Assembly (NCBI GenBank): GCA_027574665.1
Contig: CM050654.1
Coordinates: forward strand, 39,355,222-39,419,221
Direction: 5' to 3'
Length of the DNA: 64,000 nt
From: Rhynochetos jubatus
Taxonomy: Eukaryota > Chordata > Aves > Eurypygiformes > Rhynochetidae
A program made the position numbers and the translations under genes. Shown here piece after piece: positions 48,191 through 59,175 of the stretch (the first letter of the stretch is position 1; the number at the start of each line of letters is the position of its first letter). The notes under the pieces were generated by a model. The model made no database searches and was not told the origin of the DNA. It saw nothing but the letters and a program-made list of their open reading frames with translations.

Positions 48191-48355
48191 TCACTCACCT
48201 GGTGTGTCTACCGTGTTCCAGACACCTATAAACTGTTGAGGCTCCTTTCTCTTCTCTTGGCCAAAAAACTGGCTTGGCAGCTCACTATCCCAAATGGTTG
48301 TGATATATTTGACTGCCAAAGTTCCTCGTTGTTTCCTTAAATTTTCCCCAGCAGT
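48191..48355 (-). CDS. Weak candidate: short minus-strand coding stretch
   Basis: Fifty-four codons are open on the minus strand. The translation has protein-like composition (for example LAVKYITTIWDSELPSQFFG and QQFIGVWNTVDTP). It meets a strong donor string, CCAG|GTGAGTGA, with the last exonic base at 48199; reading through the donor stops three codons later. No clear acceptor with a pyrimidine tract is visible at the other end, there is no starting ATG, and I recognise no family. It could be the 3' part of an exon, a decayed gene copy, or chance. Confidence 0.18.
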   Translation of the reverse strand, partial: TAGENLRKQRGTLAVKYITTIWDSELPSQFFGQEKRKEPQQFIGVWNTVDTPGE

Positions 48356-50070
48356 TCAAAATTTTAACACGTTGGGGCAATTATGATATTATATAGTAAT
48401 GCATATGATGATACTGACATAGAATAAAAATGATAACTAAAAATCAATAGTGTTCGTATCCTTCTGAAGAGAAGCAGCAACAAAACTTTCTGCAGTGGGA
48501 ATGTGAAAAGTTATGTCCTGAATCATAGCCTTAAGGTGGTGTAAAGTGAAGGAAGCTGTTGTCTCTAATGAACTGAAGCACTTGCCTTATGACCCTAAGG
48601 AGAAGATGGATTTTCTGCTGCACCCCTCCCAACCGCCCCCTTCTTTCTGTTTCTTTTTTGTCTGTGGTAGGAAACCTCTACCTTTTTGGGGGTGGATGTG
48701 AATGAGAAAAAAGTTGTTATTAATGCTACTCTAGGCAATTTTTTAAAAAAATTCCAGAGCAAGTGGCATATAATGTCAGCTGCTCTGGTAACAGTATAGT
48801 GGGATTTAGGATACTTAAATAAGGTGACCAGTCTTTAAGTCATTCTCTGACTGCTGGAGCACACAATAAGATGTAATTTTACACCTGATATTTAAGATAA
48901 TCTGTCTACGTTACGCATGTCATCTTTCTTCAACATATATTTTACTGCTTTGGAAGGCTTTGTCTCTTTCCTAGGCTGGGAGCTCATGTTCCTGGGTCAG
49001 TCAAGTGCTGTGAATTATGCTTTGTCTAACATACCTATTTAAAATGTACAGCTATCATATGAGGGGAAAAATGATGGTGAATGGTATGAATAACACTGCA
49101 GGTGTTGACTGATACATACTCTTAAGGTCTCATATTATAAATTGTGATGGCAAAACTGCACCAATAACAGTATTATTGTATGCATCCTATGCATATAAAA
49201 TACGTCAAGGTAGGGGAGCTTATATTAACTTCTGAAGTTAAGGTGATGAGCATTATTGTTTTGTTTTATATGTAACTGTGAGTGCTGTCCTCTGCAAGGA
49301 CATAGGTGCCCATCTATCCATTAACTATCGAGCAGTACGTGAAAGTTATTAAATGTAGAATAGGTGTCTGGCTGCTGTGTCTTCCACAGAAGAGCAGTGT
49401 TTGGACGATCATTTTTGGCAATGAGGTTTAATTTTGCCTCTGCTGTTAAGTAGCAAACTGTAGTGGTCAGTGTTGACTGAATTTCAGAATTTACATGGCG
49501 AAACAGGAGTTTTGTGTCCCACTTTGTAGAATAGATGAAGCTGACACACCTTGGTGGTTGTTTTCTGTATGGATTTTCTTCTTGGCTATTTGACTGCAAC
49601 TTGATAGAAGAATGACTCTGCAATTATAGATCCTGTGATTCAGGAGTTAAATATACAGACCACAAGGCAGTGAATCACAGGTTCTCTGCCTGTGCTCACA
49701 CAGTGTGCACGTATCTTTCCTTTAAGCACTTGCAAAATCTGAAGTCATGAGGCTCCAAATGAAAAGTTCTGAAAAAAAGTTTCTGTTCCTTCTTTCTAAA
49801 TGTTCTGAATTTTGCCATCCAACTTCCCTTGAAATAAAACTCATGGTCTTGTATTTTGGTGTGGCTTCTTTGTAATGACCTTGTTTTTGCAAAGGCGCAG
49901 CCCATGTGACTTGCAAAATGTCCACGAGGGTTTGTAAGTGAAGGTGTATGGAGCTCTCCAGGCTGTACTGGGAGAGGTGCAGGAAAAATGTTCACTATTT
50001 CAGGTGTCAGGTCTGGAGACAGGGCGTTCAGGTCCCTTCAGCATCAGCTTTTTGAGGGCTTCCAACAAAG
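48356..50070. other. Non-coding sequence, nothing recognised
   Basis: A GGGATTTAGGATACTTAAAT string near 48800 resembles old repeats of the TTTAGGCACCTAAAT type but is isolated. The rest is AT-rich. Confidence 0.5.
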
Positions 50071-50140
50071 ATCAAAATCAGGTCTTTGATGATAATTAGA
50101 TGTCTAAAAGTACAGGTACATGCCAGGTGGGATTTTTGAC
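50071..50140. repeat. Possible remnant of the GTGCTGAGCACC-family repeat
   Basis: ATCAAAATCAGGTCTTTGAT then ATTAGATGTCTAAAAG and GGGATTTTTGAC resembles the end of the family seen at 42455 (CTGAAAATCAGGCCCTTAGG followed by TAGGTGTCTAAA), from memory. Short and diverged. Confidence 0.35.
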
Positions 50141-53100
50141 ATTCTGTAGGTCTTAGTTCTAGAAAGACTTGAGCTCAAGTATCCACCTGGGCTTTAGCCC
50201 TAGAAATCCATACCCCTAGGTTCTGCATCCTGCTGCTACCTGACCTCTGAATAAACCTAAGTTCCTTAGATATGAAGTGTATGTTGATAAACTGCAAGTA
50301 CTTCTGAGAACTCCAAAATTGCTCAAGCACAACAGGCAGCACAGAACAGGGCTTCCCCTGCCTCCCTCCTGCGCTGTCTGCCTGCCTGCTGTGTCAGTGG
50401 GGCAGGACTTCTCGGAAACCATGAGTGGGGTGAAGGGAAGCAGATGGGGGAGATGAAATTCAAGCCCTTCCTTCTGAAGCTCTACCCTCTGGGTGGTGTG
50501 TCTATTCCATGGAGAAGGATGTGCCTGTAAACACGTACGTTCGGAAAAACCTTATGAAAGGGTGGCTTCTGTGAAGAAGGAAGATAAAGTTTCTGCTCCA
50601 AGTGATACTTTAAATAAATATTTGTAGGAACCAGCGCAGGGTGCTTCATGCACCTTGAGCTGGTGCCTAGAGCACAGTTGTCTCAGCTCTAGTTTTACAC
50701 ATGGTCGCTCCCAGGCAGCAGTCCTTACCTTTTACAAAACAAAGTGTCTGATGTATTTGCAGACAGAATTTGTGAAGACAAAAACATGAGAGATCTGCCT
50801 GATGTCAGCTTTCATGGTGACTGTTCTTGGTGCCATCTGACCTCCTAAAGACCCAGTGTTTTCCACACTTTTCCTCTTGTTTACGGTAGTGTGCTCACAC
50901 TTGGGTGGAGATGGAGACCTAGGGAAAGGAAGTAGAGGTTATATTAACAAAGAAAGTAGTACAAAATTTGGCTCTTAAAGTTTAAGCTGTTCCTGGTGCT
51001 CTTTTAAAAGGTCTCCTTTTGTTAAGATGAAGTGAGAAGACCTCAAATGACATGAAAATTAGTGAATGAGGAATTTTGGTTTTAATTATTCAAACCACTG
51101 TGGGGCCATCAAATTCATGTCAGATCCTTTCTTTTGATTCTAGTAGAAGTATAAGCTCACATTTGAAATGAGTTTGGTAGCTCTGGACAAGTGTCTCTTG
51201 CAGAAGCAATCCCACAACATCATGTACTACTTGTCAGTGAGAGGTGAAGGAATGAAGAGCACTTTAAACAGACACCAAAGAGGATGAAGTTCTATGGGGA
51301 ACTTTCTGCTGTGATAGCCTGCTCTGTGGATAAATAAATAATAATAAATTATAATAATCTCTGGGGAGATTTTTCTCTTTAATGTTCACAGTAGTTTCTC
51401 GATTAACAAGGAAACTCACTTAATTTAGGAGAGCTGGGGTGGGGGAGAGGAGGAGAAGAAATGAAAATGAGGAAGTTGTTAGTACAGTAGCAGAAAAAAA
51501 AAAAGGCATATTAACGATAATTGAAATTCACCTCCGTGAGGGCAATGAATCATCAGAAACAGCCTGTGGAAAACAAGGTTGTGCAACCTTGACCAGCGTG
51601 TGTCACTGACTGGTGGAATTTTTAGAAAAGCAGCAGTTTGGGCTCGTCGCTGTGGTTCGCGATTGCACACACCTGTTCAGCTCAGAGGTTTTGCAACCAA
51701 ATTAAAAAAAAAAAAAAGGAAGCTGAACTTGCTGCTTCTCCTGAGCAGTGCAAAAAAGCAGAAAACCACAGCTGTTCTAGCTGTTAACAGATATCAGCAG
51801 CATACCCCCTGTTACATAATTGAGGATAACGTTTTTGAAGCATATGGGCTGGAGGTATTATAAACTCATTAAAACTTTAGGTGGGAAACATTCTAGCACA
51901 TTTCTAGGTTTGCTATCTTTAACAAATGTTTACAATTAGAGCTCCTATAAACAGTCTATTAAATAATAAATGAAGGGAAAAGCTTGATGAACAAGTAGAA
52001 AGTCAGGAATTTATGCTCAGCGACATGCAAGTTGCACGTTGAATCGTGAAACGTTGCTGCCTATTGATTTGATAACTAGCTGCTTTGGGCGGCTTGAGGT
52101 TCAGGATGCAGTTTATATTGGCTTGTATGTAACCTGAGAGAAATACAGTTTTCAGAAAGCTTCAAGATGTGTTTTCTGGAGTTACTACCCACTGTTTGCA
52201 AACTTCCAGCATCTGACAAAGAAAAACTGTGGCAAAACGAGATGGTTACAAAGTGGATCTTGAGAGCGTCTGTAGTTCTGCTAGTCTGATCATTAAGATG
52301 AAGGAGGACAGAGGTGTTTAGTGCAAGTGTAATTACAGCAAGAGTAGTGCAGGGATGAATTTGGCCTGTTTCTGAAAGCCGCTTTGTTAAGAAAAATTAA
52401 ATAATATTACAACACTTAAGTTTAGCATGGCTTTGGTGAGCGTAGGTGGTCAAGGTCTGAAAACAGTTAACGCTTTCAGGGATGCAGCCGCCAGTAATGT
52501 GGTTTCTGATGTTACACAGTTATCTTACTGATTAAGGAGATTCAGTTGATAATGGAGTGTGGACTCTGGATATGAGTCGGTTCGAAACCAATTCAGATCA
52601 GCGAACAAATCTGGGCAGTGTGCAGAAATCTAAAGATTGGGAAATACTCGGTCCATGAGTTTACTGAATTTACCAGCTAAAGACAAAGGAGAACACAATC
52701 TTGGTTTTGCAGAAGCGATGAAGTTTGTCAGGTGGTAGCAACTTCTGGTACCATTTTTTGCTGTCCTAAGGCACAAACACGAGTGATTCAGTGTTTACAG
52801 GGAAGTGGATAGCACATGTTGTCCTTGTCCGGAGAGGCAATATTCCTAAGAACTATGTGTTTCATTCTGCTTTCTGTCCTCATCTCAGTCTCACAGATCT
52901 CCTCCTGGGGTGGTCCTACGGGGCCTCAGTACCAAGTGGACCAGAGAACTGTGCATAAGCTAAGAGCTAGAGCATTCTGCAGTGGGTCTGTGTTTTATCC
53001 TGTGTACCTATGTCCCGCTCTCCTCACTGCGTGGCTGCTCAGCAAACGTAGCGCAGCGATTTGAATTCGTTGTTAATTGTTTGCTTTCAGTGGCATAGGG

Positions 53101-53469
53101 AATTTAGTTTGTTTAATCTGTATTTCATTTGGTTGGCATCAAAGTGACTGGGGGACTAGTGGCTGGCACAATACACGTTATATGAAAAACATGTTCTCGA
53201 TGATTTATTGTTGAGGACTAAGTTTTTCTTTTGTGACTAAAACTTGGCTCAAGACTTGGCTTGTTGCTGGCTGGCACATTCCCATAGTATGACGTGTGGG
53301 CTGTCCTAAAAAATGGTTAGGTGGGCCTCTTAAATAAAACACCCACTTGTTAATGAATATCATGATGATTTTGTAATGTAGCTATAGCTACAAAAATTGT
53401 AATCTACAGTGGGTTTAAAAAAAAAAAAAGAAGAAAAATATCTAAGATCTGTTGTCCTCTTGTAACTGA
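50141..53469. other. Non-coding sequence, nothing recognised
   Basis: Scattered A runs (51491-51502, 51703-51717). Chance frames only. 52000-52500 is unique-looking and could include conserved non-coding DNA. A GAATTTGGCC string near 52357 may be another broken palindromic-repeat end. Confidence 0.5.
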
Positions 53470-53540
53470 TAGAAGTTGTGTTGAGGTCAGTATTTCAGTC
53501 TCTTATTTCTGAGGAAACTCAGAGCAGGATCTGACCCTTG
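53470..53540. repeat. Possible end of a GGGCCAGATT-type palindromic repeat
   Basis: AACTCAGAGCAGGATCTGAC followed by CCTT (53516-53539) differs at only a few positions from the recalled end AACTGAGAGCAGAATCTGGC. The opposite arm is not visible. Confidence 0.4.
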
Positions 53541-53697
53541 GGTGCTGCCTACTTACTTTCACAGGTGAGCTAAAAAGAGAGGGATGTTGTCTGTTGTGTA
53601 TGAAGTATGTAAATATTAGCTGTATTTGTCCAGTAGCACAAGGAAACTGGAGACCTGCTTCCCATCTGTCTTTCCTTTTGCCAAACCTTTAGTGTGA

Positions 53698-53751
53698 TTA
53701 AAAATATATATTTATATGATTTAAAACATATATATTTATATATTTTTAAAT
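53698..53751. repeat. AT-only imperfect hairpin
   Basis: AAAAATATATATTTATAT and ATATATTTATATATTTTT flank a short GATTTAAAAC centre and are nearly complementary. It is a simple AT-rich fold-back, probably of slippage origin. Confidence 0.75.
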
Positions 53752-56312
53752 CAATCAGGTGCTCTGTAGAAATAGGTGTCTATTTGAAGGCTCTCCACAC
53801 TGGATAACTTCTGTGAAGTTATCTCTCTTTTTTTCTGTCCCTACTTTCCTTACAGTTAAGACTTAAAAGTTGTGTATTGCATATTGTTACTATTCAAACT
53901 ATTTGGGAAGTATCAGGTTCTGAAGAAAGAAACAGGAAGTTATTGGCTTGGTTAGGGACTTACGAATTATTCAGCTTGCTTACTTTAAGGAAATACCCAG
54001 TTAACTCTAAGTGCAACAAATATTTGAAACGGATTCAAGCTATTCATCAGAGAGCTTTCTCTCTGCATGAATTTCAGATCTATAACTTCAGTGCAATTAG
54101 AGGCTAACCTGATCCTTTTGTTTTAATATCAATCCAAAACAACATAGCACAACTCTTTGTAAAGCCAGTAAAAAAACCCCAATGCTAATAATATTCTGAT
54201 CGCTTTGGTAAATCTCTGGTATTCATAACAATTGAGTATATCAAGTTCATATGTGGCATTAATTATACTCCAGTATTAAGGATCAGGAACAGCTGAAAAG
54301 GAAGGATTTACTGGGGTAACAGGTAATCTGTGGAATATTTGAGAAAACTTGGCCATGTATACGTGGATCTTTGCACATCATCTGAACCCTGGTTCCGTTA
54401 AAGTAGCACATGATTGTGCAAATGTATTGCTAGGAGAAACTCTTCATAAGGTTGGTCTGATTGCGGGTAATGTCCTTGGGACCCATGTTCCCAAACACGT
54501 TGCCAAAATCCTAGCTGGCATAGGGATGGTTTCTATTTTATTTCAGCTTGCTTCGTTTATCCACAGGCTGTGGGGGAAGAGTGGTGAGCTGCTTTTGTTT
54601 GGTTACAACCTGACGTGCAGTGGTTTAATCAAGGTGTCTCACATGTTGTATGCACATCAGGATGGATAATGCTATGGTATAAATTTCTTCTGGAAGATAG
54701 TAATCAAAATGAATGTTGGCGATGTTCGTAGATAACGAGCACTGGATCTCCAGGTAATCAGGTTATTTCGGACAGTTAAGCATGTTTCTGTATCTGATAT
54801 TTGTTTGTAGTTATTTATGTATTTCAGTCTAAGAAAGTCTGTGATACTTTCATGGCGTTAAGAGAGTTTTGGAAGGAGTGGATAATTGACCTGTTTTGCA
54901 AAGAATGCATCTGTTCACTAAATCAAACTACAAAATGCTGCTTAATCTATAATTTTTACTATATGAGGACATCAACTAAAGGAACGGTTTTGACTTGCAA
55001 CAAAAATGTTGAACTACTGAAATGTTTTGAGCTCTATGTAAGTAGGTAGAATAACTTTACATGGCAATTTTTATTAGTGAAATAGCCCTCCCTTCATTAA
55101 AAGGGCTTTACTAGAAAGGAGAAAGGCAGAGGGCAAAATCTTCTAGACATTTTAATTATCCCAAGTTTTTCATGAAGTTTCTCATCTTGTGGCGTGGGTG
55201 TTTTCTTTAATAACCTCCCAAATACCTGTAAGGTTTGAAAGTGGTAAAACTCCCTGTAGGGTTACAGAAATCCATTCCAGTCTCACCTTTGGAAGTGAAA
55301 GGTCAGTGCAAAAACATTGACTTTTCATGCATGCCGTAACTGAGCCTTTCGCCTCGTTTCTGTTTCTTGCTTTAGAGCTGACGCGTCCACTTACATCTCC
55401 CAGATTTCCATGGTAGTTGAGCACCCCTGGATAAGGTGGAAAGTGTTCATAGATGCTTGTATGACAAGGAATGTCACATCAGGGTAAGATACTGGTGTTC
55501 TCAAAGGTTGTCTGCATCCCTGAGCACCTGGCTGAGGTATATTCACATCTTTGAACTTTGCAATGCCGTATGTGTTGAGGTTTTCAGCAGAAGCCGAGGG
55601 TAAAGGGAAATTAATCATTTTTGAACACTAGATTGCAAATATCTAGTATCAGATGCCTAGAGTAAAACAAATAAACAGCAAAACAAACCCCCAACAACCT
55701 AGCCCTTATTTTCAGGTACATGTTTCCCAGGCTGTAAAAAGGATCAACTGTGTTCATTTTTATTAAGGATATTTCAAACTCTGAAATACTTCATTGAAAG
55801 ATACTGTTTAATTGTGAAATACTGGCAATTCCTGAAAATTCAGGGCTGTAGGAGAGTTGCTGCCCTTTATCTGGTTAATCTGGGCATATTCTCACACTGT
55901 TCTTTTAATAGGTGTATTTGTGAAACCAGAATAAGGCTTGCGTGATCGCTCGTGATGATACACGATACCCAGTTTCACAGCAAACTGACACTAAAGGACT
56001 GGGAAAAAAAAAATCTAAGTTATACTGAGATTCTCACGAATCATCCTTTTGTCTGCCCCCAAAATGTGGGTGCCATTGCCTCGGTGCCGAACACTGCTGC
56101 GACTGTGTAGTCTCTGTTTCTCTACGAGAAGACAGAAACCATCTGGTCTGAAACACAGCCCCCTTTGAAAATACATATCCTATTATGTTAGCTCTGAAAC
56201 TGTATGAGCAGCTATGCCTCTGAAGGGGGGGATGATATCTTAATATGTAGAAAACTTTTTTTTAAAATCTTTTTTTTTTTTTTGCTTGGAGCCTGGGAAG
56301 AAATATGGACAA
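53752..56312. other. Non-coding sequence with one weak open stretch
   Basis: 54349-54669 is open for 106 codons, with a donor-like AGTG|GTGAGC near 54584 and an amphipathic-looking translation, but there is no clear acceptor and no recognisable family. The rest is AT-rich. A T run lies just upstream of the C tract (56270-56283). Confidence 0.45.
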
Positions 56313-56337
56313 CCCCCCCCCCCCCCCCCCCCCCCCC
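56313..56337 (-). repeat. C25 homopolymer (G25 on minus strand)
   Basis: Twenty-five Cs on the plus strand. On the minus strand it would form G-quadruplexes, and on the plus strand i-motifs. It creates a spurious glycine run inside the longest minus-strand open frame of the window (56212-56877). Length is probably unreliable. Confidence 0.9.
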
Positions 56338-57439
56338 GCAGCCCTTAAAATTCCCTTGTAAAGGAAGTTGCTCCCAAAGAGACCATGAATCCACCGTGCT
56401 TGCAGGATGACTTATTCCCTTGCCTTGCAGGGGATTGCTGCGTGTCCTCTGGCATGCCCTGTGGACCATGATCCAGTGTGCCTGGAGGGGTAACCCAATC
56501 CCTTCATGGCCTCCAGTTTGGCCCCTTCTCTTTTGTCTGTGCCAAGCAGCTCGGGTTCTGGAGGCCAGCAGCCTGTGTGGCTTCTGGCCACCTGTATGCT
56601 CTTCCTCTTTCTCTCCCTCCTCCTCATCCCCCCCATAGCTCATGAGGTCCTTGTTGCTTATCAGAAAAGCCACGGTGCTGCAAGAGACCTGGCCCAGGCA
56701 CCTTCTGCAGCCCAGTGCTTTGGAAAAAAGGTCGAACAGACAATTAATTTGGTTTGTATTTAGTACTTGCAACTCCTTCAGCAAGAAAGAGAGGGGGTGA
56801 GGCATTGAGGAGGAAGGTCCATGGACTCTGTGTGATCTACAGCAAGCTTGGTGTTCCTCTGGCTGGGAAATGTCCACTTTTGATTTACAGCAGTGAATAA
56901 AGACTTAGATTAACTTTTCTTCCCACCCCCCTTATCCTGACTGGTATTCCTGACTTAGCAAGCTATGCTGGTTTAAAAAAAAGAAATGAAATGTTAACAT
57001 GCTATAACTCCCCTTTTAACAAGACAGTGAGCCAAATGGCTGTGTAAAGGTTGTTAAATGCAAATTTGGTGATATAATTAGGCCTTCAGTATTGTTTTCC
57101 ATCTTTAAAAAAGCCTAGACTATTTTTTTTTTCACTTATTTGCCTTTTCGATCTAAAGGTGCAGGGTTTTGCTTAGATTCCGCAATATGTCTTCTAATGA
57201 TAGCACATTTCCAAATTTGGTTTGATAAATCGGTTACTGTACAGCTTGGGAAGCTGATACTCTCATCTGTGTAGAGCTTAAAAACACAATAACATCCCAA
57301 CAAGCAGAACAACTCAAACCCCTCGTTTTGAGTTCTTCATTCGGTTACGACAGGCAGCTCAAGAGCAGCACTCATGTTTCTTCTCTCTGAGGATGTGAAG
57401 TGCACGCAGCCAGTAACATATACTAGGTAACCATTATGT
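56338..57439. other. Non-coding sequence; unique AT-rich 3' part
   Basis: The first 500 bases are pyrimidine-rich with chance frames in several phases. 57000-57260 is unique, AT-rich, with GCAAATTTGG, TGATATAATTAGG and similar strings, and might be conserved non-coding DNA. Confidence 0.45.
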
Positions 57440-57800
57440 TTAAGTCAACACCAGAACATGCTAGGAATGTTGCTGATGCTTTAAGAATGCATCCAATTAA
57501 TTTAAAAGTAGTTCTGTGGGTATTATTCACTAAACTAATCCTGAAAGCAATTGCTATTTTCATTTTAAAGGAGGAAAAAAAAAACCAAAGCAGAGTTTCT
57601 CTGTTTAGGTAGGAATGCTGCCTGATTTTTCAGGGCAGGTAAGGTAGATTAATAACAGAACACTCATAAGAAGGTTTCAGATCTTACTGTCAGAGGGTAA
57701 TAATTAATGATCAAATGTTAATGGAGATGCTGGGCTGTTGATGCCATTAATTCAGCTCAGTGGAGCCAGTCCTGCCCAGGACCTGCCACAGCTGTCACTG
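57440..57800. promoter_or_regulatory. Conserved-looking block rich in homeodomain-type sites
   Basis: ATCCAATTAATTTAAAAG, GGTAATAATTAATGATCAAA followed by TGTTAATGG, GATGCCATTAATTCAG and GCTTAATTATTCC occur within 330 bases of non-repetitive sequence. Dense TAAT cores with intervening GC-rich E-box-like strings (CAGCTG near 57789) are typical of deeply conserved developmental enhancers. No frame survives. Confidence 0.38.
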
Positions 57801-58814
57801 CATTCGCTTAATTATTCCAGCACCTTCAGGCTCTTTTTCCCTTTTTCCTGCTAACTGCAGGACAGTATGTTTTCACTGAAGCAGAATTATGAAGAACGCC
57901 CTGCTTCCTGGGCACTTCCCGACCGGCTCCAAGCACAAACCTACAGGCAACAAAGACGACCACAAAGTCAAACAAATCATCTCCATCCTTCTCCTCCACC
58001 AAGTCTGGTTTTGTGCAGGAAGAAGTGGGACAGTTTAAAATAGCTGGGAAGGAGCTCAGGGTGGGGAAGGGTATGGATTTGGGAGTGGCGGAGGGCTCCA
58101 GAGCTGGGGGTGCGTGAGCATCATTGCCCAAATGCATCGTAGGCATTGGGGATTGTCCACTGGGTTTGGGGGGCCAAGGTGCTGGTCTGTACTGGTAGGT
58201 AGTTTAGGTATTCCTTTGGACATTCCTACATGCTGGCAGGTAGTTTTGATATTCTATTGATAGGTTATGTTGCAACATCAACTAATTCTTGGCTAGAGAT
58301 GAGTATTAAATAGGGGAAGAATAACTAAAAGTCAGTGAAGTCCAAAAAGCTGGATGTTAATAGTCCTTGTAGCAGTAGTCAAGGACAGAATGTCAAACCA
58401 GGGATGAAAACTTGGTTGGTTAAAAGGACATTATCATCAGACTTTAGGATGGAGAAACTGGACTTTTCCCTGTTTAACTCTGTACAGTCCTGCTCAAACT
58501 TGAGAAAAAATCCTAATTGAATTTTTAAAGCATTGTTATAAGCTGTCTTTTTCATGCTTGGCTCTTTTTCTGATGCAAAACCCTGATATTTCTCCCAGTT
58601 CTTCTTAAAGGATATGCTAACTATTTTAATTGCCCTGCCTTCACACCCCCCACCCCCAAAAGAAAAAGAAGTAGGTGTTTGGTTTTTTTTTTTGGGTGAT
58701 TTTTTTTTTTTTTGTTCAATTTCCAGTTCTAAGGCATGCTACATTTTAAAACCAGGCCAGTGTGTCTTGAGCTGCGAGGCTGGAATGCTTCTTGACTCGC
58801 TTCCAAACTGAAGT
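57801..58814. other. Non-coding sequence, nothing recognised
   Basis: A minus frame at 57826-58146 lies in GC-richer DNA without splice context. T runs lie at 58682-58693 and 58700-58713. Confidence 0.5.
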
Positions 58815-59175
58815 GCTTAAAAAAATGTGAAGCACTACAACAATTTTAAATCACTCTATACACTGCACATGGTGATTTAAAATAATTGAAGCTCTTCAAA
58901 TTTTTATATGCCCTTGAATTTGGAAGTGATCAAGGTTCTGAGCATGTGCAGTACACAATGATTTAAAATTATTAGAGCTCTTCAAATTTATCATAAGTGT
59001 TTCGGCTTGAAAGTGATAGGGAATCTGGACTTCAGCAGCGTAAAGTGATTTAAAATGATCAGAGCACTACAGATGTTTTATAGGTGCTTTAATTTGGAAC
59101 TGATCTCGGTTCTGGACTATGGCAATGTATAGCATATTACTTTTAAAATCATTGAAGCAGTTTGATATTTTTCCA
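58815..59175 (+). repeat. Diverged tandem array of ~87-base units
   Basis: The anchor TTTAAAAT recurs at 58876, 58962, 59049 and 59142 (spacings 86, 87 and 93). It is followed each time by a variant of AATTGAAGCTCTTCAAATTT: ATTAGAGCTCTTCAAATTTA, GATCAGAGCACTACAGATGT, CATTGAAGCAGTTTGATATT. Between anchors, TTTGGAAGTGATCAAGGTTC, GGCTTGAAAGTGATAGG and TTTGGAACTGATCTCGGTTC recur in register. A shorter, partly deleted unit precedes (GAAGCACTACAACAATTT at 58829). Units are strongly diverged, so the array is old. No frame is conserved across units (87 is a multiple of three, but stops occur). It is not any mobile family I know. Confidence 0.75.

Noticed and set aside
56212..56877. Longest open frame in the window (221 codons, minus strand)
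   Set aside because: It spans the C25 tract, which reads as a glycine run and removes stops. The rest is low-complexity, acidic-rich sequence with no domain or splice support.
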